Position numbers and translations under genes: made by a program. The notes under the pieces were generated by a model. That model had not been told where the DNA came from. It made no database searches and saw only the letters and a list, made by a program, of their open reading frames with translations. A stretch of DNA of 64,000 nucleotides from Thiomonas sp. X19 (lineage in GTDB: Bacteria; Pseudomonadota; Gammaproteobacteria; Burkholderiales; Burkholderiaceae_C), in NCBI RefSeq assembly GCF_900089495.1, contig NZ_LT605203.1, forward strand, positions 545,501 through 609,500, written 5' to 3'. Shown here piece after piece: positions 1 through 7,742 of the stretch. Positions within the stretch are counted from its first letter, which is position 1; the number at the start of each line of letters is the position of its first letter.

Positions 1-2
1 AT

Positions 3-239
3 CAGCTGATCAGTGTCAACGTGTTGCTCTCTGTGGAGAAACAAAAGGAAAAGGAGCGCCGCCAGAAGGCCGAATGCAATTTGCAGCTCAAAGGCAGGAA
101 CATCTTCGCCGAATGCCAGGACCAGGATCTGTACGCCGCCATCGATGAACTGGTCGACAAACTCGACCGCCAGGTGGTGGAACACAAAAATCGCACGCGC
201 GCCCACCAAGCCGTGCCCAGCAAGCATCTCGTATCCTGA
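3..239 (+). CDS. hpf: Ribosome hibernation promoting factor, 3' part (start lies before the window)
   Basis: The frame is open from base 3 to the TGA at 237-239 and gives the last 78 residues of a short HPF/RaiA-type protein. The visible part has the typical strand-helix pattern: a basic [13 protein letters not shown] stretch, then a strand, then the helix [19 protein letters not shown] and a basic tail. Proteins of this family sit in the decoding centre of idle ribosomes and promote 100S dimers. The neighbour ptsN follows 153 bases downstream, as in the usual rpoN-hpf-ptsN-hprK order of betaproteobacteria. The GTG at 21 is internal and is not the start. Confidence 0.85.
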   Translation, partial: QLISVNVLLSVEKQKEKERRQKAECNLQLKGRNIFAECQDQDLYAAIDELVDKLDRQVVEHKNRTRAHQAVPSKHLVS

Positions 240-331
240 GATCACCCAAGTCGCCGCCGGACCTTCGCAAGGGGCCGTGCGGCGCAGAACCTTCCGATTT
301 GTCGTGCTGCAACCCCGGTCTCGGCCCATGC

Positions 332-360
332 TTGACGTCATGTCAGCACATGCCGATACA
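332..360 (+). promoter_or_regulatory. Candidate sigma-70 promoter for ptsN
   Basis: TTGACG at 332-337 is followed, after a 17-base spacer, by GATACA at 355-360, about 32 bases before the ptsN ATG. The -35 box is near consensus and the -10 box is fair. It would let ptsN-hprK be transcribed apart from hpf. This is motif reading only. Confidence 0.45.
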
Positions 361-392
361 CTCGCAAGCTTTCTGCATTCACACTCCATGCC

Positions 393-863
393 ATGAATCA
401 ACTGGCCCAGATTTTGCCGCTGGCGCATGTTCAGATGAACGTGGAGGCCAGCAGCAAGAAACGCGCGTTCGAGCACGCGGGTCTGCTGTTCGAGAACAAC
501 CTGGGGCTGGCCCGCGCCGTCGTCACCGACAACCTGTTCGCCCGCGAACGCCTGGGTTCCACCGGGCTGGGTCAGGGCGTGGCCATTCCGCATGGCCGCA
601 TCAAAGGTCTGAGGCAACCGAGTGCCGCGCTGGTGCGCCTCGCAAGCCCGGTGCCTTTCGAGGCCCCTGACAATCTGCCGGTGCAGTTGCTGGTGTTCCT
701 GCTGGTGCCCGAAGCGGCGTCCGCCAAGCACCTCGAAATCCTCTCCGCCATCGCCGAAATGTTGTCCGACGACGGCTTTCGCCAGCGCCTGCTGGACGCG
801 CCGGACGCCATCCAGGCGCACCGCCTGGTGCATGACTGGTCGACGCTGCAGCATGCGGCCTGA
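393..863 (+). CDS. ptsN: PTS IIA-like nitrogen regulatory protein (EIIA-Ntr)
   Basis: A 156-residue single-domain EIIA of the mannitol/fructose fold. The phosphorylated histidine is His67 in the motif GVAIPHGRIKGL, and the flanking GSTGLGQG loop is also typical. In the PTS-Ntr chain EIIA-Ntr takes phosphate from NPr and acts as a regulator of potassium and nitrogen physiology rather than as a sugar transporter. Length matches the family (about 150 residues). It lies between hpf and hprK, a conserved betaproteobacterial order, so the partner kinase is encoded directly downstream. Confidence 0.93.
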   Translation: MNQLAQILPLAHVQMNVEASSKKRAFEHAGLLFENNLGLARAVVTDNLFARERLGSTGLGQGVAIPHGRIKGLRQPSAALVRLASPVPFEAPDNLPVQLLVFLLVPEAASAKHLEILSAIAEMLSDDGFRQRLLDAPDAIQAHRLVHDWSTLQHAA

Positions 864-898
864 ACATGCCCCCTGGGGCGCCGCGCTGCGCCGCCCCA

Positions 899-945
899 CC
901 CCCCGAGGGGGCAAGCCAAGCTTGGGACGGCCCGGCGCTTGGCTT
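899..945. repeat. Dispersed intergenic repeat with hairpin, copy 1
   Basis: The stretch starts with CCCCCCGAGGGGG and contains a 9-bp hairpin, AAGCCAAGC (913-921) pairing with GCTTGGCTT (937-945). The same core, with few changes, is found reverse-complemented at 49,553-49,665 and in part at 41,325-41,373. It fills the ptsN-hprK gap. Such GC-rich hairpin repeats are common between genes in Burkholderiales; a function is not known to me. Confidence 0.6.
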
Positions 946-992
946 GTGTCCGCCATGAATCCGTCGCATCGCCGGCTTTCGCCAGCAGCCAC

Positions 993-1949
993 TTGAAAGC
1001 CGCAACCCTTTCCGCCGACAGCCTGTTCGAGGCCAACACGTCCTTGCTGAAATGGCAATGGCTGGCCGGGCAGAGCAACCCCGAGCGCCGCTTCGACGAC
1101 GCCGCCGTGGAAGGCGCCAGCTCCGGCGCCGATCTGGTCGGATACCTCAACTACATCCACCCTTACCGGGTGCAGATTCTCGGCTGGCGCGAGGTGCATT
1201 ACCTGGTGCATGCCGACGAGGCCGACAGCGCCCGGCGCATTCGCCGTGTGGTCGGACTGGAACCGCCGGCGCTGGTGATGGCCGACGGCGCCAAGCCCCC
1301 GGACACGCTGATCGAAGCCTGCGAGCAAGCCCGCATTCCGCTGTTCACCACGGCCGAGCCGGCAGCTTTCGTCATCGACGTGCTGCGTGCCTACCTCTCG
1401 AAACTGTTCGCCAACCGCACCACGCTGCACGGCGTGTTCATGGACATCCTGGGTCTGGGCGTGCTCATCACCGGCGAATCCGGTCTGGGCAAGAGCGAAC
1501 TGGGGCTGGAACTGGTTTCGCGCGGCCACGGCCTGGTGGCGGACGATTGCGTGGAACTGCTGCGCGTGTCGCAAACCGCCATCGAAGGCCATTGCCCCAA
1601 GCTGCTGCAGAACCTGCTGGAAGTGCGCGGCATCGGCATTCTCGACATCAAGACCATTTTTGGCGAGACCGCGGTGCGACGCAAGCTGCGCCTGCGGCTG
1701 ATCGTGCACCTGGTGCGGCGCGATACCCAGGACCAGGACTTCGAGCGCCTGCCCACCGGCTATGTGCGGCAGGACGTGCTGGGCGTGGCCATCCGCAAGG
1801 TGCTCATTCCGGTCGAGGCCGGGCGCAACCTCGCGGTGCTGGTGGAGGCCGCGGTGCGCAACACCATTCTGCAGTTGCGCGGCATCGACACCTTCAAGGA
1901 GTTCCAGGATCGTCAGCGTGTGGCCATGCTGGAAAACAGCGACGATTGA
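993..1949 (+). CDS. hprK: HPr kinase/phosphorylase
   Basis: The protein has the N-terminal HprK domain and a C-terminal kinase domain with the P-loop GESGLGKSE at about residues 161-169 and the family signature [16 protein letters not shown]. The enzyme phosphorylates or dephosphorylates a serine of HPr or NPr. I chose the TTG at 993 ([13 protein letters not shown] follows) because it gives 318 residues, the usual size, and because the longer start at 939 lies inside the upstream repeat. Together with ptsN it forms the PTS-Ntr module; no sugar permease is nearby, so a regulatory role is likely. Confidence 0.9.
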   Translation: MKAATLSADSLFEANTSLLKWQWLAGQSNPERRFDDAAVEGASSGADLVGYLNYIHPYRVQILGWREVHYLVHADEADSARRIRRVVGLEPPALVMADGAKPPDTLIEACEQARIPLFTTAEPAAFVIDVLRAYLSKLFANRTTLHGVFMDILGLGVLITGESGLGKSELGLELVSRGHGLVADDCVELLRVSQTAIEGHCPKLLQNLLEVRGIGILDIKTIFGETAVRRKLRLRLIVHLVRRDTQDQDFERLPTGYVRQDVLGVAIRKVLIPVEAGRNLAVLVEAAVRNTILQLRGIDTFKEFQDRQRVAMLENSDD

Positions 1950-1951
1950 CG

Positions 1952-1968
1952 GGGCCTGCTGAAGGCCC
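1952..1968. terminator. Hairpin between convergent hprK and fur
   Basis: GGGCCT and AGGCCC form a 6-bp stem with a 5-base loop just after the hprK stop. There is no clear T-run, so it may be a 3'-end stabiliser rather than a true intrinsic terminator. Confidence 0.3.
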
Positions 1969-2012
1969 GCTCCAAGCTTTGACGGCTCGCGGCCTGCCGT
2001 GCGCCGAGGCGC

Positions 2013-2486
2013 TCAGCGATGGTCCCGCTCGCCCAGGAAGACGCGCGGCGCGGCGGGGCGATGCGGGCAAGGCTCGCGCTTGCAGCTGGCGTACAAGGCC
2101 AGCGAATGCTCCTGCAGCACGAAGCCATGCTCGGTGGCGATTTTTTTCTGCCGCCGCTCGATCTCGGGGTCGACGAACTCTTCCACCCGGCCGCAATCCA
2201 GACACAGCAGATGGTCGTGGTGCTTGCCTTCGTTGATTTCGAAAATGGCCTTGCCCGACTCGAAATGGGTGCGCGACAAAATGCCCGCCTGCTCGAACTG
2301 GGTCAGCACACGGTAGACCGTGGCGAGGCCGATGTCGCGTGAATTGTCGTTCAGCAATTCGCGGTAGACGTCTTCGGCCGTCATGTGGCGCAAGACGCTT
2401 TTCTGGAAGATTTCCAGAATTTTCAAGCGGGGCTGGGTGACCTTCAGCCCCGTGCTGCGCAGACCTTGAGCGTTGGAAGGCGGCAT
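2013..2486 (-). CDS. fur: Ferric uptake regulator
   Basis: A 157-residue Fur protein. The N-terminal winged helix contains [10 protein letters not shown] and the recognition helix [16 protein letters not shown]. The metal-binding hinge [16 protein letters not shown] follows, with a CxxC zinc site, and there is a further Cys pair near the C-terminus (CKREPCPH). With Fe(II) it represses iron uptake genes. It is transcribed divergently from bamE with a 70-base gap, the common arrangement in beta- and gammaproteobacteria. Confidence 0.95.
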   Translation of the reverse strand: MPPSNAQGLRSTGLKVTQPRLKILEIFQKSVLRHMTAEDVYRELLNDNSRDIGLATVYRVLTQFEQAGILSRTHFESGKAIFEINEGKHHDHLLCLDCGRVEEFVDPEIERRQKKIATEHGFVLQEHSLALYASCKREPCPHRPAAPRVFLGERDHR

Positions 2487-2556
2487 GACGATGAGGGGTG
2501 TTTAGAATGAACATCATAGTTCACCCCCGGGGCGGGAACCACCCGCCGAATCCCTG

Positions 2557-3231
2557 ATGCACGTCCCGCGTACCCGTCTTGCGCATCACGCCTCGTCTGC
2601 CCTGCGTTTGGGTTTTCTGGCCGTGATCCTGCCCGCAGCTCTCGGTTTGGGTGCCTGCAGCAACCTCACCCAGCAGCACGACCTCACCTCGATCTTCAAG
2701 CCCTACCGCATCGATGTCATCCAGGGCAACTTCGTGTCCAAGGAAATGGCCGAAGAGCTCAAGCCCGGCATGAGCAAAGACGAGGTGCGCGCCATTCTCG
2801 GCACCCCCCTGCTGCAGGATATTTTCCATGCCGACCGCTGGGAATATGTCTTCAGCCTGCGCCAGGGCTATCAAGCCCCGATCGTGCGCCGCTACACCGT
2901 GTTCTTCGACAAGGATGGCAAGATGATCCGCGCCGATGGCGATCCGCTGCCGTCGGAAAACCAGTTCGTGGCCCAGATCAACGCCCTGCGGTCCACCGGC
3001 AGCAAACCCAAGGAATTGACCGAGGCGCAGTTGCAGGCTGAAATCGCCGCCGCGCAGAAAAAGCTGGCCGAGCGGCATCCCGTGGCGGCCGCGTCCAGTG
3101 CGCAAGGTCCGTTGCAAGTGGTCGCGCCTGCAGCGGAAATCAGCAAACTCGAAGCCCTGGCGCCGCCAACCTCGGCGGCGCCACTGGCGAGCCCGGCAAC
3201 TCCGGCATCGGCAGCAAGCAGCGCGCAGTAA
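2557..3231 (+). CDS. bamE: Outer membrane assembly lipoprotein BamE (SmpA/OmlA)
   Basis: A 224-residue lipoprotein. A signal peptide ends in the lipobox LGAC (about residues 31-34), and the SmpA/OmlA domain follows (KPYRIDVIQGNFVSKEMAEEL, then GMSKDEVRAILGTPLLQD). It belongs to the BAM complex that inserts beta-barrel proteins in the outer membrane. The protein is longer than the usual 110-170 residues because of an Ala/Pro/Ser-rich C-terminal tail after about residue 150. It is divergent from fur, and dapB follows 144 bases downstream. Confidence 0.9.
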   Translation: MHVPRTRLAHHASSALRLGFLAVILPAALGLGACSNLTQQHDLTSIFKPYRIDVIQGNFVSKEMAEELKPGMSKDEVRAILGTPLLQDIFHADRWEYVFSLRQGYQAPIVRRYTVFFDKDGKMIRADGDPLPSENQFVAQINALRSTGSKPKELTEAQLQAEIAAAQKKLAERHPVAAASSAQGPLQVVAPAAEISKLEALAPPTSAAPLASPATPASAASSAQ

Positions 3232-3375
3232 GGTATGGGGTATGACGCGCCTTGCGCATGGCGCCGGCCTGGCGTGGCGCAACCACCCCTGCAGGTGCAG
3301 AACACCCCGTGCGATTCGTCTCCAAATGACACCCAACTCCCAACCGTTTCCGCAAACGCTCCGCATGACCCCAGC

Positions 3376-4203
3376 ATGACCGCAGAATCCGTTCCAACCC
3401 GCCACCGCATTGCCGTCGCCGGCAGCAGCGGCCGCATGGGCCGCACGCTGATCGAGGCCATCGCCGCCGCACCGGATTGCCAGCTCGTGGGCGCGCTCGA
3501 TCGTGCCGACTCGCCCGCGCTGGGTCAGGACGCCGGCGCCGCGCTGGGTCTGGCGACCGGCGTGAGCGTCAGCGCCGATCTGGCGCTCGGCCTGCAAGGC
3601 GCGCAGGCGCTGATCGACTTCACCCGGCCGCAAGGCACGCTCGCGCACCTGGACGCTTGCCGGCAACACCGCGTGGCCATGGTCATCGGCACGACCGGGT
3701 TCGACGCCGCCGGGCTGGCACGCATCCGTGCGGCGTCGGCGCACATTCCCATCGTCATGGCGCCCAATATGAGCATTGGCGTCAATGTCGTGCTCAAGCT
3801 GCTGGAGCAGGCCGGGCGCGCGCTGGCAGAGGGTTACGACATCGAAATCATCGAAGCGCACCACCGCCATAAAGTGGATGCTCCTTCGGGCACCGCGCTG
3901 AAAATGGGCGAGGTGGTGGCGCAGGCCGCCGGGCGCGATCTGGAGCGCGACGCCGTCTGGGCGCGCCACGGTCACACCGGCGAGCGCGAGCCCGGCACCA
4001 TCGGTTTCTCGGTCATTCGCGGCGGCGACATCGTCGGCGACCACACCGTGCTGTTCGCCGGCACCGGCGAGCGCATCGAAATCACCCACAAGTCCAGCAG
4101 CCGCGCCACCTACGCCGCCGGCAGCCTGCGCGCCGTGCGCTTCCTGGCCGGCAAGAGCAGCGGCCTGTACGACATGCAGGCCGTGCTCGGCTTCGGCGGC
4201 TGA
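3376..4203 (+). CDS. dapB: 4-hydroxy-tetrahydrodipicolinate reductase
   Basis: The Rossmann motif is [12 protein letters not shown] at about residues 13-24, and the catalytic stretch is [16 protein letters not shown] with the conserved His pair and Lys. The enzyme reduces the DapA product with NAD(P)H in lysine and meso-diaminopimelate synthesis. Starting at ATG 3376 gives 275 residues, the family size. The frame is open upstream to 3235, but that part is unlike any DapB. exbB begins 25 bases after the stop. Confidence 0.93.
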   Translation: MTAESVPTRHRIAVAGSSGRMGRTLIEAIAAAPDCQLVGALDRADSPALGQDAGAALGLATGVSVSADLALGLQGAQALIDFTRPQGTLAHLDACRQHRVAMVIGTTGFDAAGLARIRAASAHIPIVMAPNMSIGVNVVLKLLEQAGRALAEGYDIEIIEAHHRHKVDAPSGTALKMGEVVAQAAGRDLERDAVWARHGHTGEREPGTIGFSVIRGGDIVGDHTVLFAGTGERIEITHKSSSRATYAAGSLRAVRFLAGKSSGLYDMQAVLGFGG

Positions 4204-4228
4204 AACACCCGACCCAAGGAACGGCACG

Positions 4229-4933
4229 ATGGGAGGTCTCGCAGCATTCTGGCAAGAAGGCGACGCGCTGATTCGCACCGTGGCCTTGCTGCTGCTGGCG
4301 ATGTCGGTGGCGAGCTGGTTCGTCATTTTGTGGAAGTCCGCCATGCTGGCCGCCGCCGCGCGCCGCGTGCCGCGCGCGATTGCCGCGTTCTGGGCCGCGC
4401 CGCACCGGCAGGATGCCCCCGCCGCCGCGCTCGCGGCCGACCCGCAGGGCCTCACGGTGCGACTGGCCGATGTCGCGGCCAAGCTGGACAACCAGGCGGC
4501 GAACCCCGCAGACAGGGCCGACGACGCGTCCGCGCCCAACTGGCAGTCGCGCCCCGACCGCGTGCGCCGCGAACTGCGCAGCGCCCTCAACGCCGCCAGC
4601 CGCCAGCTCCACGCCGGCCATGTGTTGCTGGCCAGCGTCGGCAGCACCGCGCCCTTCGTCGGCCTGTTCGGCACCGTCTGGGGCATCTACCACGCGCTCA
4701 CCACCATCGCCGCCACGCAGCAGGTCAGCATCGACAAAGTGGCCGGCCCGGTGGGCGAAACCCTCATCATGACCGCCGCCGGTCTGGCCGTGGCCATTCC
4801 CGCCGTGCTGGCTTACAACGCCCTGGGCAAACGCGCCCGCGCGCTGGACGCCGAGCTCGAAGGCTATGCCCTCGACCTGCAGCACCTGCTCAGCGGCGAG
4901 GCCGCGCCGCGCCATGCCAACGGCTCGGCGTGA
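4229..4933 (+). CDS. exbB: ExbB/TolQ/MotA family proton-channel protein
   Basis: A 234-residue inner membrane protein. A first transmembrane helix lies near residues 17-35 (TVALLLLAMSVASWFVILW), and a cytoplasmic loop of about 90 residues follows. Two further helices carry the family pattern ASVGSTAPFVGLFGTVWGIY and ETLIMTAAGLAVAIPAVLAYN. It forms the proton-driven motor that energises TonB or TolA. ExbD follows, but no tonB lies beside it, so the partner must be encoded elsewhere. I prefer ExbB to TolQ from the loop size and the pairing, with some doubt. Confidence 0.85.
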   Translation: MGGLAAFWQEGDALIRTVALLLLAMSVASWFVILWKSAMLAAAARRVPRAIAAFWAAPHRQDAPAAALAADPQGLTVRLADVAAKLDNQAANPADRADDASAPNWQSRPDRVRRELRSALNAASRQLHAGHVLLASVGSTAPFVGLFGTVWGIYHALTTIAATQQVSIDKVAGPVGETLIMTAAGLAVAIPAVLAYNALGKRARALDAELEGYALDLQHLLSGEAAPRHANGSA

Positions 4934-5012
4934 TGCGCGGCGCTGACGCTCAGCCGCAGCCGCGCGAACCTTCACGCAAGGTTCTGCGGCGCGCAACCCC
5001 CGGGACAAGGCC

Positions 5013-5450
5013 ATGAGCTTCGGCCGCTTCGATCGCGGTGTGGACGAGGCGCCGATGAGCGACATCAACATGACGCCGCTGATCGACGTCATGCTGGTGC
5101 TGCTGGTGATTTTCATCATCACCGCGCCGCTGCTGGCAGGCCATATCGCACTCGACCTGCCCAAGGTCGACACCGCGGCTGCGCAGCGGGCCCCCAAGAG
5201 CCTGTCGGTCTCCATCCAGAAAGACGGCAAGCTTTACCTGGGCGATCAGCCCACCACGCTGGCCGCGCTCACAGCCCGATTCGCCGCCGCCGCCAAAGCC
5301 CGCCCCGACACCGAACTGCGCATTCGCGCCGACACTGCCGCACCCTATGGCGACGTGGCGCAGGTCATGGGCGCTGCCCAGGGCGCAGGGCTCGACCGCA
5401 TCGGCCTCATCACCCAGCCCGCGGCTGCCGCCTCCGGCGCGATGCCGTGA
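5013..5450 (+). CDS. exbD: ExbD/TolR family biopolymer transport protein
   Basis: A 145-residue protein with a short cytoplasmic start, one transmembrane helix (PLIDVMLVLLVIFIITAPLL, about residues 26-45) and a periplasmic domain. The proton-carrying Asp of the family is in the motif NMTPLIDVMLVLLVIF. It works with the exbB product 79 bases upstream to couple the proton gradient to outer membrane transport. It is convergent with the cytochrome gene downstream. Confidence 0.88.
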   Translation: MSFGRFDRGVDEAPMSDINMTPLIDVMLVLLVIFIITAPLLAGHIALDLPKVDTAAAQRAPKSLSVSIQKDGKLYLGDQPTTLAALTARFAAAAKARPDTELRIRADTAAPYGDVAQVMGAAQGAGLDRIGLITQPAAAASGAMP

Positions 5451-5520
5451 GCGCCGTGAGCGTCAACCGCCACCCCGCAATCACTGCCCCCAGCCACGCG
5501 GGTCGCACCGCGCGCCACCT

Positions 5521-5904
5521 TCACTTGAAGTGGTAGTAGGCCTTGTTGAGGTAGGCGGCGATGTCCGTCACCTCCTCCGGGAACAGGCTGTGGTTGAGCT
5601 GGGTCACGCACATCTGCGTGAAGCCGCGCAACTCCATCGCGTTGTGCACCTTGCGGTCGGGCCGGGTGTACATCGCCGAGGTCGAGCCCATCATGCGCTC
5701 GGCATGGCAGGCGGCGCATTTGAGTTCGTTATAGGTTTTTTCGCCCTGCGCCAGATTGGCGCCGACGAAAATCTTCGGCACGTCGGTAGGCGTTGCGGCC
5801 GGCGCATCGGCAGCCCAAGCCTGCGGCAGCGCCAGCCAAGCGATCAGCATGCGTCTGAGCAACGCCCCACGGCTGCGAGCACCTCCATTCAGCGTCCCAG
5901 ACAT
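5521..5904 (-). CDS. Periplasmic c-type cytochrome (single haem)
   Basis: A 127-residue protein with a signal peptide ending at LPQAWAA and one haem-binding motif, CAACH, in YNELKCAACHAERMM. A distal Met is available as sixth ligand. The C-terminal helix has the class I pattern FPEEVTDIAAYLNKAYY. I chose ATG 5904 because AGGAG lies 7 bases upstream and the signal peptide fits; the frame itself is open to 5970. It follows the decayed cytochrome b561-YceI gene and marR on the same strand and may have been its electron partner. The exact redox role is unknown. Confidence 0.8.
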   Translation of the reverse strand: MSGTLNGGARSRGALLRRMLIAWLALPQAWAADAPAATPTDVPKIFVGANLAQGEKTYNELKCAACHAERMMGSTSAMYTRPDRKVHNAMELRGFTQMCVTQLNHSLFPEEVTDIAAYLNKAYYHFK

Positions 5905-6016
5905 GGCTCCACTCCTCACGACACACCGATGCGACAAAGTGTGAACGAGGGCGGCGGCTTTGTCCACCACCGTCCTGGCAACTCCAGGGGCGCAGCGTGG
6001 GTGCTTCCGGCCTGGA

Positions 6017-7022
6017 TCAGGACGACGCCTGCGCCCCTTCGATTTCCACCCTCACCCGCACCTTGTGACTCAGGCCGCTGGGGTAGGCGCTCATGCCGAA
6101 GTCCATGCGATCGATGGTTGCGGTGGCGACGAAGCCGGTGAGATAGCCGCCCCAGGGCTTGGGCAAATAGGGCACCTTGCCCGCGCCTTCGAGCCGGCCG
6201 CGATCTTGCTTTGCGGCACGTACTCGGTGCTGACGAAGTGGATGGCGGGGTTGGCCTTGGCGTCGAAAAAGGCGGCGCCCTTGAGGTCTTGGTCGCGCAT
6301 GGGGAAAAAGGTGTCCAGGCCGTCCACCGGAATGGTGATGTCGGCCTTGTCGGCCCTGCGGCTCTTCGGGTCGAAGGTGTAGCTGCCGGTGCCCAGGCCG
6401 AAGGCGGTGCGATTGAGCGGGAAGTCGGCGTCCATCACCAGATTCGCGCCGGCCGGGTGCGTGGTCACGAGCACGCGCAGCGGCTGGGTTTTGCCCTTGA
6501 CGGTGCACTGCCCCGTGAGCCCATACTTCCCGGGGCCGGCCGGGGCGAAGCCGGTGGAAACGAAGCGGTCCTGGGATAGGTTTTCGCGTCCAGCCAGCCG
6601 CTGCCGGTGAGAAGATCGTCGGTCTGGCTGCTGCCGGCGTCCACGCTGGCCGCGTTGATGGCAACGTTCACATGGCTCTTGGCCAGGCCAGCGGGCTGGA
6701 AATCCACCACGGCCACCAACGCCTTGAAGTGGCCGTGCATGGCCACGCCCATTTGCGTGGCGCTGAAGTCCACCGTGGATGTCGGCAGCTTGGGCGGCCG
6801 ATGGCAGGCGCGCCAGCCGAGGCGCAACACCACCAGCAAGAGCACGGTGATGCCGAACCATTTGTGCCAGGCGTATAGCTCCAGCTTGAGCACCGACAGC
6901 GGCAGGTCGCTCATGTACAGGCCGAGCGGAAACAGGCCGAAGATCAGCAGGGTCACCAGCCAGTGCAGCGCCATGGCCGGCTAGGTGTAGCGCTGAACGC
7001 GCGCTGCGGCGGGAGTCTTCAT
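6017..7022 (-). pseudogene. Decayed cytochrome b561-YceI fusion gene
   Basis: Starting at ATG 7022, which overlaps the marR stop as ATGA, the frame reads MKTPAAARVQRYT and then hits TAG (6981-6983). After it, AMALHWLVTLLIFGLF is the start of a cytochrome b561 domain. That domain breaks off after HRPPKLP and runs straight into a YceI lipocalin-like domain (VDFSATQMGVAMHG). A lost C near 6580 shifts the frame before DRFVSTGFAPAGPG, and a second shift near 6215 is needed to reach LPKPWGGYLTGFVA and the YceI end. So one nonsense codon, one in-frame deletion of most of the b561 domain and two frameshifts are visible. The intact fusion would be a membrane cytochrome with a periplasmic lipid- or quinone-binding domain. 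Confidence 0.8.
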
Positions 7023-7474
7023 GGCGTCGATTCCTCGGCAGCGGCCTGCTCGAAGGCGGTGCGCAGGATGCGCAAGCTGCGTTCCGCCTGGGCCGCGTCC
7101 TGCGCGCTCAGGCGTTCGAACACGCGATGCAGGTGCGCGCCGTGCGCCGGGAACACCTGCTCGAACAGGCGCTGCCCGGCAGGTGTGAGCCGCACGATCT
7201 GCCCGCGCCCGTCGCTGGGGTCGGGCAGGCGCCGTACCAGGCCCTTGGCCAGCAGTCGATCGACCACGCCGGTCAGGGTGCCCTTGGTGATGAGGGTCTT
7301 GAGCCCCAGCTGCTTGGGGTTCATGCCTGCGGTATTGCCCAGGGTGGCAATGACGTCGAACTGTGCCGGGGTGAGCCCCAGGCTCAGCACATGCACCGCC
7401 GAATGGCGCTCGAACGCCTGGTAGGTGCGAACGAGCTCACGCAGCAAGGGCAGGAAGGATGATTGGGCAGGCAT
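7019..7474 (-). CDS. MarR-family transcriptional regulator
   Basis: A 151-residue winged-helix regulator. LGLTPAQFDVIATLGNTAGM leads into the DNA-binding helices (KQLGLKTLITKGTLTGVVDRLLAKGLVRR), and the wing RLPDPSDGRGQIVRLTPAG is the MarR signature. It is the first gene of a unit with the b561-YceI pseudogene (4-base overlap) and the cytochrome c gene, so it probably controlled that unit and itself. The ligand cannot be told from the sequence. Its main target now appears broken, while the regulator still looks intact. Confidence 0.88.
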   Translation of the reverse strand: MPAQSSFLPLLRELVRTYQAFERHSAVHVLSLGLTPAQFDVIATLGNTAGMNPKQLGLKTLITKGTLTGVVDRLLAKGLVRRLPDPSDGRGQIVRLTPAGQRLFEQVFPAHGAHLHRVFERLSAQDAAQAERSLRILRTAFEQAAAEESTP

Positions 7475-7509
7475 GGGGCTCGTGACGAGAAACGATGGCC
7501 AAAATAATA

Positions 7510-7523
7510 GTTCGCACTAGAAC
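7510..7523. promoter_or_regulatory. Possible MarR operator upstream of marR
   Basis: GTTC (7510-7513) and GAAC (7520-7523) form a small palindrome 36 bases before the marR start. It overlaps an AT-rich candidate -10 box for the minus strand (TATTAT). The placement suits autoregulation, but the arms are only 4 bp. Confidence 0.3.
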
Positions 7524-7742
7524 GATTAAAACAGGTAGGGTTATGGGCTTGTGCCCGCGACTTGCAAGCCGCGACGGGCAAGCCAGGTTTTGGCCTCGTG
7601 GATGCGGCGGTCCGGGCGTTGGAGACGTGGTGTCCGCGAGGCGTTCCGCAGCGCCCCTGCGCAGGTTGCGCCACTAAGATGCAGCCTCACGCCGCCGCCT
7701 TGGCGCCAGGGCTCTGCGCGGCTTCAACCTGCAAGCTCCACG

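Noticed and set aside
2521..4686. Open frame of 721 codons on the minus strand over bamE, dapB and exbB
   Set aside because: It crosses three well-identified genes and shows no domain.
6981..6983. TAG in the b561-YceI gene read as a special amino acid
   Set aside because: Two frameshifts and a large deletion in the same gene show decay, and no pyrrolysine system is expected in this group.
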